Positions 55,287 through 63,956 of a stretch of DNA of 64,000 nucleotides are shown here, in pieces. Position 1 is the stretch's first letter, and every line of letters begins with the position of its first letter. A program made the position numbers and the translations under genes. The notes beneath the pieces are model-generated. The model was not told the DNA's origin and ran no database searches. It was given only the letters and a program-made list of their open reading frames with translations. The DNA is from CALMEC01 sp964531025 (GTDB taxonomy: Bacteria; Actinomycetota; Thermoleophilia; Miltoncostaeales; Miltoncostaeaceae): the NCBI GenBank assembly GCA_964531025.1, contig CAZHDY010000001.1, forward strand, positions 310,001 through 374,000. Direction: 5' to 3'.

Positions 55287-55955
55287 ATGTCCTCATCCGA
55301 TCGAACAGTGTCGCGCACCGGAGGGGCAGGGCGGAAAGCCCTGCCCCCCATGCGGGTTCCGGTTCCGAGCGTGCGGCCGCCCGGCCGCCGCCTGCCGCTG
55401 CCCGCTCTCCGTGGCACCGGACGCGGACCGGGCATCCTGACGATCCTCACATGGACGACGCTCAGTCTGGCGATCGTCCTGTTCGCGGTCATCGCCGTCG
55501 GTCCCCGGACCGGTGCCTACCGTCTGCAGACGGTGCTGTCCGACAGCATGAAGCCGCACTGGCAGGCGGGCGATGTGGTGCTTTCGACGCCGCGAGCCAC
55601 GCGCGATCTTGCCGTCGGCGACGTGATCACGTTCACCGCCCCCGTCGACGGTCGCCCGTCGATCACCCACCGCATCGTCGCGATCGAGGAGGCCGGCGAC
55701 AGCCCGGTCGTCCGCACGAAGGGCGACGCCAACGACTCCGAGGACTCGTGGGGCGCCATCCGACTGGACGGCCAGAGCACGGTGTACCGCGTCGACCGTG
55801 TCATCCCGAAGCTCGGTCTCGGGCTGATCTGGCTGCAGAAGCCGATGGTCCGCCTGGTCGCAACGGCGATCGCCCCGATGCTCCTTCTCGTCCTCATCCT
55901 GTGGCACATCTGGAAGCCGGTCGTCCGGCCTCCCCACGGAGCGCGCGCAGTATGA
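55287..55955 (+). CDS. SipW-type (ER-type) signal peptidase I
   Basis: Membrane serine protease that removes signal peptides from TasA-like proteins. 222 residues. One helix near 50-70 (ILTWTTLSLAIVLFAVIAV) and a second near the C-terminus (ATAIAPMLLLVLILWHIW). The catalytic Ser is in VLSDSMKP; the usual bacterial Lys is replaced by His in ITHRIV, and TKGDAND carries the Asp, which together define the Ser-His ER-type group. It starts 30 bases after the TasA gene and overlaps the next gene (ATGA). Its substrates are probably the neighbouring three secreted proteins. Confidence 0.88.
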   Translation: MSSSDRTVSRTGGAGRKALPPMRVPVPSVRPPGRRLPLPALRGTGRGPGILTILTWTTLSLAIVLFAVIAVGPRTGAYRLQTVLSDSMKPHWQAGDVVLSTPRATRDLAVGDVITFTAPVDGRPSITHRIVAIEEAGDSPVVRTKGDANDSEDSWGAIRLDGQSTVYRVDRVIPKLGLGLIWLQKPMVRLVATAIAPMLLLVLILWHIWKPVVRPPHGARAV

Positions 55956-56722
55956 GCACCGCACTCGGCCGACGCCTGCTGGTCAGCCTGATCGCAATCC
56001 TCGTGATCGGCGGGGGCACAGTCGGTGTTGCTGCGAAGAGCGGTGCCCTCAGCAGGTCGAAGCCGACGATCAAGATCCGTTCCATCACGCCGAGCGTGAA
56101 GGTGACGGACGTCGTGCCCGGCGACCAGATGCAACGGGTTGTCATTCTGACGAATACCAGCAAGCGCGCCCTGACCCGACTGCGGTTCGAGATGGCCGAG
56201 AAGCCACCGAAGGTCGTCGGAACCCGTGTCAAAGCACCCAAGGGCAAGATGACTCCCGCCGGCTATGAGTGGGCACGTCGCTGCGTCGTCACCAAGAAGA
56301 AGCTCAAGAACAAGAAGATCCGGCGGATCACCCGCTGCCAGACGCGTCTGCGCCCGGCGCCGTCACCACTGGTGACGAACCGTGAGGGTCTCCGCGTACG
56401 CGTCGAGGCCTGTCCTATGCCCTGGAAGCGGACCTCCAAGACCACGTTCGCCTGCCCGGACCGCGTCCGGGTCAAGATCCGCACCCGCATGAAGAACGGG
56501 AAGTACCGCACCCGGGTCGTCACCAAGCGCATCCGCCCGGTCGTGCTGTTCGCGAACCTGAAACTGCCCGTTCGCGGTGTCACCCGCCGCATCCCGAAGC
56601 TTGCGCCGCGGACCCAGATGCACATCCGCATCACAACGTCGCTCCCCGTCACCGCGGGTAACGAGCTGCAGGGTCAGAGCGTCGTCCTGATTCCGAAGTT
56701 CAGCACACCGGGGGTCCGCTGA
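55952..56722 (+). CDS. Divergent, very basic TasA-like secreted protein
   Basis: Probable second matrix protein. 256 residues. N-terminal export signal (LLVSLIAILVIGGGTVGVAAKSG). VKVTDVVPGDQMQRVVILTN and NELQGQSVVLIPKF align by pattern with VVPGDTIDRIITVKN and NGLQGKSATIDYTV of the TasA homologue upstream, so it is a distant family member. In between is an unusually basic part rich in Lys and Arg (VTKKKLKNKKIRRITRCQ, RTRMKNGKYRTRVVTKRIR), with cysteines RRCV, TRCQ, EACP and FACP. The net positive charge could bind an acidic polysaccharide. Overlaps its neighbours on both sides. Confidence 0.65.
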   Translation: MSTALGRRLLVSLIAILVIGGGTVGVAAKSGALSRSKPTIKIRSITPSVKVTDVVPGDQMQRVVILTNTSKRALTRLRFEMAEKPPKVVGTRVKAPKGKMTPAGYEWARRCVVTKKKLKNKKIRRITRCQTRLRPAPSPLVTNREGLRVRVEACPMPWKRTSKTTFACPDRVRVKIRTRMKNGKYRTRVVTKRIRPVVLFANLKLPVRGVTRRIPKLAPRTQMHIRITTSLPVTAGNELQGQSVVLIPKFSTPGVR

Positions 56723-58464
56723 TGGGACGCCGTATCCGCACACTTCTCGCGACCATCGCCGCACTCGGCGGGATCGGAGCCGGCGTCGCCGGAGCCGCCG
56801 CATGGACATCGAGCGTCACCGCCACGGAAACCGTCTCGACCGCCACCGTCGCCGCCGCATCCGGCATGGCGAGCACGCACCCGAACGCCACGGGCACCAA
56901 CGCCCGCCAGGTGAACCTGACCTGGACGGCGCCGTCCGCCGGTGTGAGCTCCCTGCAGGTTCAGCGCGGCACCTCGGCGACTGGCCCCTGGACGAACATC
57001 CAGACACTCGCCGCGAATGCCACGGGCCACAACGACACCGGCGCCACCTACAACGGCGACAACTACTACCGCGTTCAGTCGGTCGCCGGAACCTGGACGG
57101 CCGAGACGCCGGTGTGGTCGAGCCACTCGCTCCGGATGGCGTCGGGATCCGAGGCGATCGGTTCGGGCACCCCGACGGCTCTCACAACCGCCCAGCTGAA
57201 CGGGACGGCGAACGCCGAGGGCACCTACGCCGCGAACACCTATTACCAACCGACCTCGTGGCCGACCAGCCCCCAATATGTCGCCGGCGCCTTCTACCTC
57301 GACACCACACACGCATGGATCACCGGAACCGGCAGCGTCTCCTCCTACGATGGGACCAATTGGACCCGCCGTTCCACACCGGCCGCGACGGCCAACACGA
57401 CGTTCGAGCAGGTGGCGTTCACCTCGCCGGATCAGGGCTGGGCCGTGGGACAGGGGCTCGCCATCATCACAACATCCAACGGTGGCGCAACGTGGACGAC
57501 GCAGGTGTCACCGTCCGGCCAGTACAGCCTGTTCGATCTGACCTGCCCCGGCACAACCATGTGTTACGCCGTCGGAGACGGGGGGCGCATCCGTCGGACG
57601 ACCAACGGGACGTCGTGGACAACGATCGGTTCGCCGACGTCGTCGGCCCTCTGGGACGTCGAATGTGTGTCGACGTCGGTCTGCTACGCCGCAGGGATCA
57701 ACGGCACCATCGTCAAGACGACGACGGGGGCGAACCCTACGCCCACGTGGACGGTGCAGAGCAGCGGTACGTCCACAGATCTGCAGGCGATCACCTGCCG
57801 AAGTGCCAGCCACTGCTGGGCGGTGGGCGTCAACGGAGTCATGCGCGTCACGACCGATGGAGGCACCACCTGGACGGCCGGATCGTCAGGGACCACCGAC
57901 TCACTCTGGCGGATCCGGATGTTCTCCTCGGGAACGGGATACCTCGTGGGATCGGGTGGAGTCGCGAAGACCACCGACGACGGAGCGACGTGGACCCCGC
58001 TCACCGCCCCGGATGCGACCTACTACGCGTTGTCATGTGTCGATGAGACGAACTGCCTCGTGGGATCGTCGGCCCCGGCAGCGCTCATCACGAAGAATGG
58101 TGGCCTGACCTGGTCGGAAGCCCTCCCTGGACATATCGAGTTCATCCCGGTCACACCGAACCTGGCGCCAACGACCGGGGTCTCGTCGGTCGTCGCGCGT
58201 CTGTCCTATAGGACCACCACGAACCCGTCCGGGGCCCGCTTCATCCTCTTCGCATCGAAGGACGAGGGTGCGACCTGGACGTCGTTTCCCCTGGCGACGC
58301 CGACCGGCGCCAACGTGACGACGACCCAGAACGCGGATATCACGTCTCTGGGCTTCGGGAACCCGTCCGACGCCACTCGGCTGCGGTTGCGCCTGACGAT
58401 CGTGCCGGCGGCCTCCAGCACCCTGACCACACGCATCGACCTGGTGCACATCGACGTCAACTGA
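56722..58464 (+). CDS. Secreted propeller protein with sialidase/YCF48-like repeats
   Basis: Surface or matrix protein, last gene of the TasA operon. 580 residues. It starts one base into the previous stop (TGATG). The signal peptide is basic, then LLATIAALGGIGAGVAGAAA-W, like the TasA signal. Residues about 50-125 are Fn3-like (QVNLTWTAPSAGVSSLQVQR...YYRVQSV). From about 190 to 470 there are repeated blades with GG-x-TW (SNGGATWTTQ, TDGGTTWTAG, TDDGATWTPL, KNGGLTWSEA), and cysteine pairs between blades. The C-terminal part is an immunoglobulin- or carbohydrate-binding-like sandwich. No enzyme motif. Confidence 0.75.
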   Translation: MGRRIRTLLATIAALGGIGAGVAGAAAWTSSVTATETVSTATVAAASGMASTHPNATGTNARQVNLTWTAPSAGVSSLQVQRGTSATGPWTNIQTLAANATGHNDTGATYNGDNYYRVQSVAGTWTAETPVWSSHSLRMASGSEAIGSGTPTALTTAQLNGTANAEGTYAANTYYQPTSWPTSPQYVAGAFYLDTTHAWITGTGSVSSYDGTNWTRRSTPAATANTTFEQVAFTSPDQGWAVGQGLAIITTSNGGATWTTQVSPSGQYSLFDLTCPGTTMCYAVGDGGRIRRTTNGTSWTTIGSPTSSALWDVECVSTSVCYAAGINGTIVKTTTGANPTPTWTVQSSGTSTDLQAITCRSASHCWAVGVNGVMRVTTDGGTTWTAGSSGTTDSLWRIRMFSSGTGYLVGSGGVAKTTDDGATWTPLTAPDATYYALSCVDETNCLVGSSAPAALITKNGGLTWSEALPGHIEFIPVTPNLAPTTGVSSVVARLSYRTTTNPSGARFILFASKDEGATWTSFPLATPTGANVTTTQNADITSLGFGNPSDATRLRLRLTIVPAASSTLTTRIDLVHIDVN

Positions 58465-58483
58465 CGTCGACGGCAGGGAGTGC

Positions 58484-58535
58484 GTGAACTGACCCGCTCG
58501 GAAAGCCCGGTGAACTGACCCGCTCGGAAAGCCCG
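58484..58535. repeat. 26-bp tandem duplication beside a palindromic repeat
   Basis: Two exact 26-base units (GTGAACTGACCC... to ...GGAAAGCCCG) at 58484-58509 and 58510-58535. The second unit runs into the left arm of the palindrome at 58526, so the first looks like a slipped copy of the palindrome's edge. Confidence 0.8.
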
Positions 58536-58654
58536 GTGTCTGACACAAAACTTTCCGGCGCCCTGCATCCACCGCGCAGATAGTTCCCATTTACAGGTGA
58601 TTCACCATCACCGGCCTCAGCCCGGAAAGCCCGGTGCCTGACACGGAGCTTTCC
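58526..58654. repeat. Two further copies of the 31-bp palindrome, inverse orientation
   Basis: 58526-58556 and 58624-58654, with the same GGAAAG / GTGTC-A-GACAC / CTTTCC design as at 4869-5233 but in the opposite orientation. They lie in the 279-base region between the convergent propeller gene and polA. No transposase gene is near. Confidence 0.85.
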
Positions 58655-58743
58655 GTCGGCGGCTGGACCGGCGGGCGACCGACCTGCCGGCCCCGGGTGG
58701 GTGTACACCCGTCCGGAGGGCCCGCGGACCCCGCACCAGTGGC

Positions 58744-61365
58744 TTACGACTTCGCCTCCAGCCACGTGTCGCCCACCCCCACGTCCACCTCGAGCGGCGG
58801 ATCCAGGTCGTAGGCACCCGTCATGGCGTCACGCACGATCCCCGACACCCGGGTGATCTCGTCGATGGGGGCCTCCACCAGGAGCTCGTCATGGATCTGC
58901 AGCACCAGGCGGCTCACGAGCCCGGCCTCGGCGATGGCGGCGTGCGCCCGCACCATGGCGACCTTGATGATGTCGGCCGCCGATCCCTGGATGACGGTGT
59001 TCACCGCCAGGCGCTCACCCAGATTGCGCTGCTGCACCGTGCGGCCGTGGAGCTCGGGGATGGGACGACGACGACCGAACAACGTGGTGACGTAGCCGTC
59101 CTGGGCGGCGGCGGCCACCGTCGAGTCGATGAAGCTGCGCACACGCGGATAGCGGGCCAGGTACGTGTCGATGTACGCCTGGGCCTCCTCGCGATCGATG
59201 CCCAGTTGGTCGGCGAGGCCGAATGCGCTGATGCCGTAGATGATCCCGAAGTTCACGGCCTTCGCGCGGTCGCGCGTCTGCCGGTCGACGTCCGCGGGAT
59301 CCATGCCGAACACCTCGGCGGCCGTGGCGCGGTGGACGTCCAGTCCGGTCCGGTAGGCATCGGCCAGGGTGGGCTCGCCCGAGCAGTGGGCCAGGATCCG
59401 CAGCTCGACCTGGCTGTAGTCGAACGAGAGCAGCCTCCGGCCCTCGGGTGCCACGAACGCCCCGCGGATCTCGCGGCCGATCGCCGTACGCACGGGGATG
59501 TTCTGAAGGTTGGGGTTGACCGACGACAGACGCCCGGTCTCCGCGACCGTCTGGTTGAATGTGGTGTGAAGACGGCTGTTCTCGTCGACGAGCTCGGGAA
59601 GTGCCGCCAGATAGGTGCTGTCGAGCTTCGTCATCTCCCGGTACTCGGAGATCAGCCCGATGATGGGGTGCCGGCCCTCCAGCAGACGCAGCACGCGCCG
59701 ATCGGTGGACCAGCCGGTCTTCCCCTTCCGGAAGGTCGGCAGCTCGAGCTTCTCGAACAACACCTTTCCCAGCTGCTTCGGCGAGTCGATGACGAACTCC
59801 TCGCCTGCGAGCTCCCAGATCCGGTCGCGAAGCTCATCGACGCGGTCGCGCACCCGCGCGGCGATCTCGCCCAGTCGATGGGTGTCGAGCATCACGCCCA
59901 CGTGCTCCATGTCGGCCAGGACCGCGACCAGTGGCAGCTCGACCTCATGGAAGAGCGGCCCCAGTTGCTCGGCCGCGATACCGTCGATCTGACGTGCTCC
60001 GACGGCCAGGGTGAGCGCGGCGCCACGCACGGCGGCGTCGTCCGGCCCGCTGACCCCGACGCCGGCATCCGCGGCCAGCCCGTCCAGGTCGTATCCCCGG
60101 CGGCGCGGCTCGAGCAGGTATCCGGCGATCAGGGTGTCGTGCCACGGGGTCAGCCGGGTGGCGAGCTCGTACGGGAGCGCCTTGAAGTCGTGGACGACGA
60201 GGCGGACACCCGCCAGAGCACCGGCGAGCCGCTCCGGGTCGTCCAGGGGCCCCGTCAGGACCGTCGGCGACTCGACGCACACGCCCCACGCCCCGTCGGA
60301 CACCGCCAGGGCGACCGGGGTGTCGACCCCGACGAGGCCGAGCGCCAGGGCCTCCGTCTCGGTCGGCTGCGGATCCAGCGAGATGACCACGGAGGCCGTG
60401 GTCTCCTTGGGCGCGGGCCCGTCCACCAGCTCGCCAAGGCGTCGCGCGAGGCTGCCGAACTCGAACCGTTCGAACACATCGGTCAGGGCCTCGCGACGCT
60501 CAGCGCCCAGGTCGAGCGCCGGGATGTCGTCCAGATCGATGGTGATCGGCGAATCGACGTCGATGACCGTGAGGTCCCGGGTGCGCCGCGCATCGTCCGC
60601 GTGGTTGGTGAGGTTCTCGCGCCGCTTCGGCGACTGTTCGGGCGCGTGGGCGAGCACCTCCTCCAGGTTCCCGTACTTGACCAGGAGCTGTGTCGCGGTC
60701 TTCTCGCCGATGCCGGGGACGCCGGGCAGATTGTCGGAGTTGTCGCCCACCATTCCGCGGAAGTCGGCCATGAGGTCCGGGCCGATGCCGTAACGCTCGA
60801 CGACCTTCTCGGGCGTGTAGCGCGTGGTGTCGGTCACTCCGCGACCGGTGGCCAGCACCGAGACGAGGTCGCTCACCAGCTGGAAGGAGTCGCGGTCCCC
60901 GGTGAGGATGGTGACCCGCTCACCACGGGCCTCGGCCCGCTTGGCGAGCGTCCCGATGATGTCGTCGGCCTCGAAGCCGGGAAGCTCGGTGTTGACGGCG
61001 CCGAAGGCCTCCATCAACGGACGGAAGTGCGGGGCCTGCTCCTTGAACAGGTCGGGCGTGGCCGACCGCCCCGCCTTGTACTCGCTGTACTGCTCGTGAC
61101 GGAAGGTGGGTCCCGGAGCATCCCAGGCGACCACCACGCGGCCGGGCCGCTCCTCCGCGAGCACCTTCATCATCATGGCCGAGAGCCCGTACAGCGCGTT
61201 CGTGGGGAAGCCGTCGGTGGTGGAGATGGTGTCCGGGAGTGCGAAGAACGCGCGATAGGCGAGGCTGTTGCCATCGACGAGGAACAGGTCCCCCGCCGGT
61301 GCGGCCTCCGCCCCCTCCACGGCGTCGGTGACGGTCGCGGCGTCCTGGATGTCGTCCGAACTCAT
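58744..61365 (-). CDS. polA: DNA polymerase I
   Basis: Repair and Okazaki-fragment polymerase with 5'-3' nuclease. 873 residues from the ATG at 61365. 5' nuclease domain: LFLVDGNSLAYRAFFAL, GFEADDIIGTLA, ILTGDRDSFQLV, DNLPGVPGIGEKTA. The middle domain lacks the acidic proofreading residues expected at Exo I (here SVVISLDPQPTET), although HDFKALPYEL and DTLIAGYLLEP keep the fold, so 3'-5' editing is probably absent. Polymerase motifs A (LLSFDYSQVELRILAH), B (RAKAVNFGIIYGISAFGLA) and C (LQIHDELLVEAP) are intact. Confidence 0.95.
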   Translation of the reverse strand: MSSDDIQDAATVTDAVEGAEAAPAGDLFLVDGNSLAYRAFFALPDTISTTDGFPTNALYGLSAMMMKVLAEERPGRVVVAWDAPGPTFRHEQYSEYKAGRSATPDLFKEQAPHFRPLMEAFGAVNTELPGFEADDIIGTLAKRAEARGERVTILTGDRDSFQLVSDLVSVLATGRGVTDTTRYTPEKVVERYGIGPDLMADFRGMVGDNSDNLPGVPGIGEKTATQLLVKYGNLEEVLAHAPEQSPKRRENLTNHADDARRTRDLTVIDVDSPITIDLDDIPALDLGAERREALTDVFERFEFGSLARRLGELVDGPAPKETTASVVISLDPQPTETEALALGLVGVDTPVALAVSDGAWGVCVESPTVLTGPLDDPERLAGALAGVRLVVHDFKALPYELATRLTPWHDTLIAGYLLEPRRRGYDLDGLAADAGVGVSGPDDAAVRGAALTLAVGARQIDGIAAEQLGPLFHEVELPLVAVLADMEHVGVMLDTHRLGEIAARVRDRVDELRDRIWELAGEEFVIDSPKQLGKVLFEKLELPTFRKGKTGWSTDRRVLRLLEGRHPIIGLISEYREMTKLDSTYLAALPELVDENSRLHTTFNQTVAETGRLSSVNPNLQNIPVRTAIGREIRGAFVAPEGRRLLSFDYSQVELRILAHCSGEPTLADAYRTGLDVHRATAAEVFGMDPADVDRQTRDRAKAVNFGIIYGISAFGLADQLGIDREEAQAYIDTYLARYPRVRSFIDSTVAAAAQDGYVTTLFGRRRPIPELHGRTVQQRNLGERLAVNTVIQGSAADIIKVAMVRAHAAIAEAGLVSRLVLQIHDELLVEAPIDEITRVSGIVRDAMTGAYDLDPPLEVDVGVGDTWLEAKS

Positions 61366-61480
61366 TGCGGCGAGGATACCGCCCCGCGGGGCACGTTCAG
61401 TCCGCCGTCGATCATGGCCCCCGGCCGTGGAGGACGGGAGTATGCTGCCCGACGTGCCGAAACGCCCATGAGGAGCGAGC

Positions 61481-62908
61481 TTGTCCCGAAACAGCACGAG
61501 TGCTCAGTACAGCGTCAACATCCGCGTCGAGTTGGAGACCGGCGATCCGAACCTGTTCGGACGCCTCGCCGGTGCCATCAACGAGGTGGGCGGCGAGATC
61601 ACCGCGGTCGACATCGTGTCGGCGGATGACGCCAAGCTCGTACGGGACCTCGCGGTCGACGCGTCCTCACCGGAGCACGCCGACGAGATCCGCGCCGCGG
61701 TGGAGGGCATCGAGAAGGCGAAGGTTCTGTCGTTCGCGGACCGCACCTTCCAGCTCCACAAGGGCGGCAAGATCGAGATGGCCACGCGCATCCCGCTGAA
61801 GACGCGCGAGGACCTCTCCATCGCCTACATGCCAGGGGTCGCGGAGGTCTGCCGGTCCATCGCCGAGGATCCGTCACGGGCGCTCGGTCTCACCATGAAG
61901 CGCAACATGGTCGCCGTCATCACCAACGGCACCGCCGTGCTCGGGCTGGGTGACATCGGCGCCGCCGCCGGCATGCCGGTCATGGAGGGCAAGGCCATGC
62001 TCTTCAAGGAGTTCGGCAACGTCGACAGCTACGCCATCTGCGTCGACTCCAAGGACCCGCAGGAGATCATCGACATCTGCACCGCCGTCGCACCGGCCTT
62101 CGGGGGCATCAATCTGGAGGACATCGGAGCACCCACCTGCTTCGAGGTTGAGGACCGGCTCAAGGAGACGCTCGACATCCCGGTCTTCCACGACGACCAG
62201 CACGGCACCGCGATCGTGACCCTGGCCGCCTTCATCAACGCCCTGAAGCTCACCGGCAAGACGATGGAGGAGCAGAAGGTCGTGGTGTCGGGCGTGGGCG
62301 CCTCCGGCGTCGCCTGCTCGAAGATCCTCATGAACGCGGGTGTGAAGAACATCATCGGCTGCGACACCCGCGGGGCGATCTACAAGGGCCGCACCGAGAA
62401 CATGAACTTCATGAAGGAGTGGTACGCCGACAACACCAATCCCGAGGGCATCCAGGGATCGCTCGACGATGTGATCGAGGGCGCCACCCTCTTCCTCGGG
62501 CTCTCGGGACCGGACACGTTCAAGGTCGACCAACTGAAGCGGATGGCCGAGGATCCGATCGTGTTCGCCATGGCCAACCCGACGCCGGAGATCATGCCGG
62601 AGGTCGCCGCGCCGTACGTGCGGATCATGGCCACCGGCCGGTCCGATTACCCGAACCAGATCAACAACGTCCTCGCGTTCCCGGGCATCTTCCGGGGGGC
62701 GCTGGACTGCGGTGCCCGCGCCATCAGCGAGGGGATGAAGGTCGCGGCCGCCGAGGCGATCGCGGCGTGCGTCAGCGACGACGAGCTGAACGAGGAGTAC
62801 ATCATCCCGAGCGTGTTCAACCGCTCCGTGGCGCCCGCTGTGGCCCGCGCGGTGATCAACCAGGCCGTCGCGGAGGGGCTGGCGCGCTTCGAGGCCGACG
62901 CCGTCTGA
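61481..62908 (+). CDS. NAD(P)-dependent malic enzyme with N-terminal ACT domain
   Basis: Oxidative decarboxylation of malate to pyruvate. 475 residues. It starts at a TTG with AGGAG at 61471-61475. An N-terminal ACT domain of about 80 residues (SVNIRVELETGDPNLFGRLAGAINEVGG) precedes the catalytic part: AYMPGVAEVC (Tyr), NGTAVLGLGDIG, VMEGKAMLFKEF (Lys), VFHDDQHGTAIV (metal Asp), GVGASGVACSKIL (nucleotide fold) and MANPTPEIMPE. The ACT part suggests control by an amino acid or other small ligand. polA diverges on the other side, 115 bases away. Confidence 0.9.
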   Translation: MSRNSTSAQYSVNIRVELETGDPNLFGRLAGAINEVGGEITAVDIVSADDAKLVRDLAVDASSPEHADEIRAAVEGIEKAKVLSFADRTFQLHKGGKIEMATRIPLKTREDLSIAYMPGVAEVCRSIAEDPSRALGLTMKRNMVAVITNGTAVLGLGDIGAAAGMPVMEGKAMLFKEFGNVDSYAICVDSKDPQEIIDICTAVAPAFGGINLEDIGAPTCFEVEDRLKETLDIPVFHDDQHGTAIVTLAAFINALKLTGKTMEEQKVVVSGVGASGVACSKILMNAGVKNIIGCDTRGAIYKGRTENMNFMKEWYADNTNPEGIQGSLDDVIEGATLFLGLSGPDTFKVDQLKRMAEDPIVFAMANPTPEIMPEVAAPYVRIMATGRSDYPNQINNVLAFPGIFRGALDCGARAISEGMKVAAAEAIAACVSDDELNEEYIIPSVFNRSVAPAVARAVINQAVAEGLARFEADAV

Positions 62909-62942
62909 TCCGACGGTCGTCGGACGGACGGCCACCGTCGGA
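62909..62942 (+). terminator. Weak terminator candidate after the malic enzyme gene
   Basis: TCCGACGG pairs with CCGTCGGA at the two ends, 8-bp stem with an 18-base loop, directly after the stop. Confidence 0.35.
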
Positions 62943-63095
62943 GTGAGCGGCGGATCCCCCACGGATAGGAATCGGTCAAGGACGATACGGGGCCGTGTCA
63001 CCGCGCCGGGGACGCCGCTAGGCTCTCGCCCAACAAACGGCTTGCGTCCGCGGGCGGCCGCACCGGATTCACCTCCACTAGACAGGGGTACCTCC

Positions 63096-63797
63096 ATGAC
63101 CAAACGCCGATTCATCCTCCCCGTCCTGGCGGCCGTCGGTCTCATCGCCGCCGGATGCGGCTCCGACGGATCACTGACGGGTGCCCAGACGGACACGTCG
63201 TCGATCACGACGGCCACCACCGACACGACGGGCACGGACACCACATTCACCGACACGACGTCGACGGACACCACCGGCACGGATACGACGTCCACGGACA
63301 CCACGTCCACCGACACGACCGGAACGGACACCACATCATCCGGTGGTGGCGATCGGTTCAGCGACCCCGCCGGGAAGTACTCCATCGAGGTTCCGTCCGC
63401 CTGGATCAGTGCCCAGGACTCGCCCAAGGCCTGGTTCCTCAACGACGAGAAGGACGAGTTCCGCGAGAACGTCAACATCCTCACCGAGACCATCCCTTCG
63501 AACATGAGCCTCGACTCCTACGTCGACCTCAGCATCTCGAAGGCCCCGGGGATGATCCGCCAGTTCAAGGTCCAGGAGCGCGAGAAGTTCACGTTGGACT
63601 CCGGCACCGAGGCGTACCGGCTCGTCTACACCGGCAGCCCCACCAGCGTCTCCGCCGATCTGAACTTCACGTTCCTCGCCGTGGTCGCCGTCAAGGACGG
63701 CACGGCGGTCACCTTGACGATGACCGCACCCCCCACGACGTTTAGCGACACCATCGACGCCAACTGGGACGCCGTGAAGTCCCTCGAGGTCAACTAG
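63096..63797 (+). CDS. Lipoprotein with Thr-Asp repeat linker
   Basis: Surface lipoprotein. 233 residues. The signal sequence MTKRRFILPVLAAVGLIAAG ends in the lipobox LIAAGC (Cys21). Residues 41-80 are eight units of xTDTT, a low-complexity spacer encoded by a 15-base repeat. A globular domain of about 145 residues follows (SDPAGKYSIEVPSAWISAQDSPKAWFLNDEKDEF...), which resembles in pattern the PsbP/LpqN-like lipoprotein domains of actinobacteria. Function unknown. A strong hairpin follows. Confidence 0.75.
   Translation: MTKRRFILPVLAAVGLIAAGCGSDGSLTGAQTDTSSITTATTDTTGTDTTFTDTTSTDTTGTDTTSTDTTSTDTTGTDTTSSGGGDRFSDPAGKYSIEVPSAWISAQDSPKAWFLNDEKDEFRENVNILTETIPSNMSLDSYVDLSISKAPGMIRQFKVQEREKFTLDSGTEAYRLVYTGSPTSVSADLNFTFLAVVAVKDGTAVTLTMTAPPTTFSDTIDANWDAVKSLEVN
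63216..63335 (+). repeat. Eight 15-base tandem units in the lipoprotein linker
   Basis: In-frame units encoding xTDTT, with sequence drift among them (GACACGACG, GACACCACC and similar). Copy number could change by slippage without a frameshift. Confidence 0.75.
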
Positions 63798-63816
63798 TCG
63801 GTAAAGACCTCTCGCA

Positions 63817-63854
63817 CTCTGTGGGGAGGCGGTCATGGCCGTCTCCCCACAGAG
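63817..63854 (+). terminator. Terminator after the lipoprotein gene
   Basis: 16-bp stem, 63817-63832 with 63839-63854 (CTCTGTGGGGAG/CTCCCCACAGAG plus CGG/CCG and one wobble), 6-base loop. Confidence 0.8.
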
Positions 63855-63956
63855 CGATCCGCCACGATGGGGTCGAGGTCGTTGACCCCCGTGGACCGCG
63901 TATACGCATCGGGCGGCGAGGGCGTGGGGCCGGATCATCTAAGCTGGAGCGCCGTC

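Noticed and set aside
55099..55296. Small minus-strand frame between the TasA and SipW genes
   Set aside because: Largely antisense to the TasA-like gene, rich in Arg and Gly, and without a ribosome-binding site.
58891..61629. Open frame of about 900 codons opposite polA
   Set aside because: Shadow of polA, whose 5' nuclease and polymerase motifs are all intact on the minus strand.
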